A stretch of DNA of 5,516 bases, taken from contig USCX01000083.1 in assembly GCA_900553285.1 (NCBI GenBank), positions 1-5,516 on the forward strand. Direction: 5' to 3'. Below, one piece after another: positions 1 to 5,516 of the stretch. The DNA is from an uncultured Prevotella sp. (GTDB lineage: Bacteria > Bacteroidota > Bacteroidia > Bacteroidales > Bacteroidaceae). Each line of letters opens with the position of its first letter. Positions within the stretch are counted from its first letter, which is position 1. A program made the position numbers and the translations under genes. The notes under the pieces are model-generated. The model was not told the DNA's origin. It was given only the letters and a program-made list of their open reading frames with translations, and did not search any database.

Positions 1-744
1 GTCATTCCACTGCTCACGCTGGGCTTCAACGTCGACTTCCACTACGCCATCGGGGCCGCCCTTGTCGCGTCGATCGCCACCTCGTCAGGAGCGGCCAGTG
101 CCTACGTCCGCGAAGGCATCACGAACGTCCGGCTGGGCATGTTCCTGGAAATAGCCACGACACTGGGTGCCGTAGGCGGCGCCCTGATTGCCCTATGGAT
201 GCCCATCAACGCCATAGCCATCATCTACGGTCTTGTGCTCATCCTGACGGCCGCCATGCAGTACAGGCGGAAAGTGGACCACAGCGACGTGGTCGGTTCG
301 GCCGCCGCCCGACGGCTCAAGCTCTTCGGCACCTATCCCGTCAAGGGTGTCGGCATGGTCGCCTACCAGCTGACGAACGTGGTCTGGGGCTTCGTCATCA
401 TGGTGGTGGCCGGCGTGCTTTCGGGCCTGCTCGGCATCGGCAGCGGCGTGCTCAAAGTGCTGGCCATGGACTGCACGATGAAGGTGCCCTTCAAGGTAAG
501 CACAACCACAAGCAACTTCATGATCGGCGTCACGGCAGCCGCCTCAGCCGTGGTCTACATCCAACGCGGCTACATCGATCCCGGCATCGCCTGTCCCGTC
601 ATGATTGGCGTGCTGGGCGGCGCCCTGACCGGCGCACGGCTCTTGAAGCGGATGAAGGTCACCCTGCTCCGGCAAATCTTTGCCGTCGCCATCCTGCTCG
701 TCGCCGCCAACATGATTTATAACGGTTTCACCGGCAAATTCTGA
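1..744 (+). CDS. TauE/SafE-family sulfite/organosulfur exporter-like membrane protein (5'-truncated by window edge)
   Basis: The reading frame is open from base 1 and ends at TGA 742-744, so 247 C-terminal residues are visible and the true start lies upstream. By family (TauE/SafE, PF01925) it is an inner-membrane transporter, with members linked to export of sulfite or small organosulfur anions; the substrate here is unknown. The visible part has the two-fold repeat of the family. The first half has LTLGFNVDFHYAIGAALVAS and then SIATSSGAASAYVREG (visible residues 6-40). The second half has GLLGIGSGVLKV (142-153) and TSNFMIGVTAAASA (170-183). About six hydrophobic segments follow one another, separated by a hydrophilic loop at about 88-112. 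The usual GIGGG motif reads GIGSG in the second repeat. The ATG at 139 lies inside conserved family sequence and is not the start. The gene is followed after 5 bases by a DUF1634 gene, implying co-transcription. Family assignment is firm; substrate is not. Confidence 0.9.
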   Translation, partial: VIPLLTLGFNVDFHYAIGAALVASIATSSGAASAYVREGITNVRLGMFLEIATTLGAVGGALIALWMPINAIAIIYGLVLILTAAMQYRRKVDHSDVVGSAAARRLKLFGTYPVKGVGMVAYQLTNVVWGFVIMVVAGVLSGLLGIGSGVLKVLAMDCTMKVPFKVSTTTSNFMIGVTAAASAVVYIQRGYIDPGIACPVMIGVLGGALTGARLLKRMKVTLLRQIFAVAILLVAANMIYNGFTGKF

Positions 745-749
745 CATCC

Positions 750-1148
750 ATGCACACCGACATTCCCAAACACGATTTAAGAACAGCCATCGGCCGCGCG
801 CTCCGCACCGGCGTCACGGTGGCCTGCGCCATCGCCTTCATCGGCGGCATCTACTACCTCTGGCGTCACGGCGGCGACCCCATGCCGGACTACACGCAGT
901 TCGTCCCCGTGGACGAACGCAGCGAACCGGCCGACTACACGTCGCTCACCGGCATCATCCAAGGCGTGATGAACCTGCAAGCGACCGAGTGGATACAATT
1001 GGGCGTCGTCGTACTCATCCTGACGCCCATCATCCGCGTGTTGCTCTCGCTGGTTGAATTTTCGCTCAACCGCGATTGGATTTACGTAGGTATCACAGCC
1101 ATTGTCTTCCTCGTCATCCTGATGAATTCACTCGAAGGGGCCGCATAA
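750..1148 (+). CDS. DUF1634 family small membrane protein, partner of the TauE/SafE transporter
   Basis: This 132-residue protein has a short polar N-terminus and three predicted membrane helices, at about residues 20-38, 81-104 and 110-126. Helices 1 and 2 are separated by a hydrophilic stretch of about 40 residues rich in Asp, Glu and Pro. The C-terminal half (LGVVVLILTPIIRVLLSLVE, then NRDWIYVGITAIVFLVIL) matches the DUF1634 pattern (PF07843) as I recall it: a TPxxRVxxSL helix, a charged RDW turn, then the last helix. The function of the family is not established. It often lies directly beside TauE/SafE genes, as here with a 5-base gap, so an accessory subunit or regulator of the transporter is a reasonable inference. 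ATG 750 is the only sensible start; no Shine-Dalgarno site is visible, as is normal in Bacteroidota. No gene follows on this strand before the terminator-like hairpin. Confidence 0.85.
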   Translation: MHTDIPKHDLRTAIGRALRTGVTVACAIAFIGGIYYLWRHGGDPMPDYTQFVPVDERSEPADYTSLTGIIQGVMNLQATEWIQLGVVVLILTPIIRVLLSLVEFSLNRDWIYVGITAIVFLVILMNSLEGAA

Positions 1149-1227
1149 GCCCGCAGACGGAGGACAAAACCGTCCACACCCGGAAAAGACACAGCCACGC
1201 CGGCAAGGCGTCCCGCATGGCTGGCAC

Positions 1228-1275
1228 GAAAACCTATCAGGGCGACAGGAAATCCTGTCGCCCTGATAGGTTTTC
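1228..1275. terminator. Perfect 23-bp inverted repeat; probable bidirectional terminator
   Basis: The left arm 1228-1250 and right arm 1253-1275 are exact reverse complements separated by AA (1251-1252). In RNA the innermost A-T pair would open to give a 4-nt loop. The arms have a GC-rich core (CAGGGCGACAGG) and an outer AAAA/TTTT edge, so each strand reads an A-tract, a stem and a T-tract, the form expected of a bidirectional intrinsic terminator. Beyond a C/C mismatch (1227/1276) pairing can continue to about 1220/1283, including G-T wobbles. It lies 79 bp after the stop of the DUF1634 gene and about 70 bp before the next promoter, so it would end the transporter operon. The T-run is only four bases and the stem is unusually long and perfect, so a dispersed palindromic repeat or small mobile-element remnant is a possible alternative. 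Confidence 0.7.
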
Positions 1276-1290
1276 CTGTCGGCGACTTAG

Positions 1291-5451
<4,161 letters not shown>

Positions 5452-5471
5452 ATCCCTCTGTCCCGATTTCG

Positions 5472-5501
5472 AGCGGCGCCCTCCGGTGTGTGGGCGCCGC
5501 T
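5472..5501 (+). terminator. GC-rich hairpin, probable intrinsic terminator of the galactosidase gene
   Basis: AGCGGCGCCC (5472-5481) and GGGCGCCGCT (5492-5501) are perfect 10-bp complements around a 10-nt loop, 20 bases after the stop codon of the galactosidase gene. TTTCGTATAT follows, with the first T being the last paired base. The stem is strong but the T-run is short and interrupted, so termination is likely rather than certain. The position right after a long gene supports the call. Confidence 0.7.
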
Positions 5502-5516
5502 TTCGTATATGTCCCG

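Noticed and set aside
139..744. ATG 139 as the start of the transporter gene
   Set aside because: The same frame is open to base 1 and encodes conserved TauE/SafE sequence upstream, so the gene is simply cut by the window edge.
1156..1211. Small hairpins GACGG/CCGTC (1156-1174) and ACGCC/GGCGT (1197-1211) after the DUF1634 gene
   Set aside because: Stems of only 5 bp with no T-run; expected by chance in GC-rich DNA beside the much stronger inverted repeat.

Overview
The window looks like chromosomal DNA from a GC-rich member of the Bacteroidota, most likely order Bacteroidales (a Prevotella-, Alistipes- or Tannerella-like lineage; genus not resolved). Three things point there: a textbook Bacteroidota sigma-ABfr promoter (TTTG, 20-nt spacer, TATCTTTG) upstream of the large gene; an A-rich leader without a Shine-Dalgarno site; and a secreted, lectin-extended family 2 glycoside hydrolase typical of gut and oral Bacteroidales. 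Codon third positions are strongly biased to G/C, which also produces long meaningless antisense ORFs.

Layout. Positions 1-744 hold the 3' part of a TauE/SafE-family membrane transporter whose start lies before the window. Five bases later, 750-1148 encodes a small three-helix membrane protein of the DUF1634 family, a common neighbour of TauE/SafE genes; the two form an operon. The 280-bp gap (1149-1428) contains a striking perfect 23-bp inverted repeat (1228-1275), probably a bidirectional terminator and possibly a dispersed repeat, then the promoter (1346-1377) and a G-free leader. Positions 1429-5451 encode a 1340-residue exported LacZ-type beta-galactosidase (GH2): signal peptide, two tandem beta-trefoil (ricin-like) lectin modules, then a LacZ-length catalytic body with all the main active-site residues in place. 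A GC-rich hairpin at 5472-5501 ends that transcription unit.

How the parts relate. The transporter pair and the galactosidase look like separate transcription units divided by the terminator; I see no functional link. The galactosidase should act in the periplasm or at the cell surface, removing terminal beta-galactosides from glycans that its lectin modules may help bind. No SusC/SusD pair or regulator is visible, so membership of a polysaccharide utilization locus cannot be judged. I found no CRISPR array, tRNA, rRNA, insertion sequence or defence gene. Nothing here amounts to a wholly new system; the points most worth a second look are the lectin-LacZ architecture, the perfect inverted repeat and the G-free leader.
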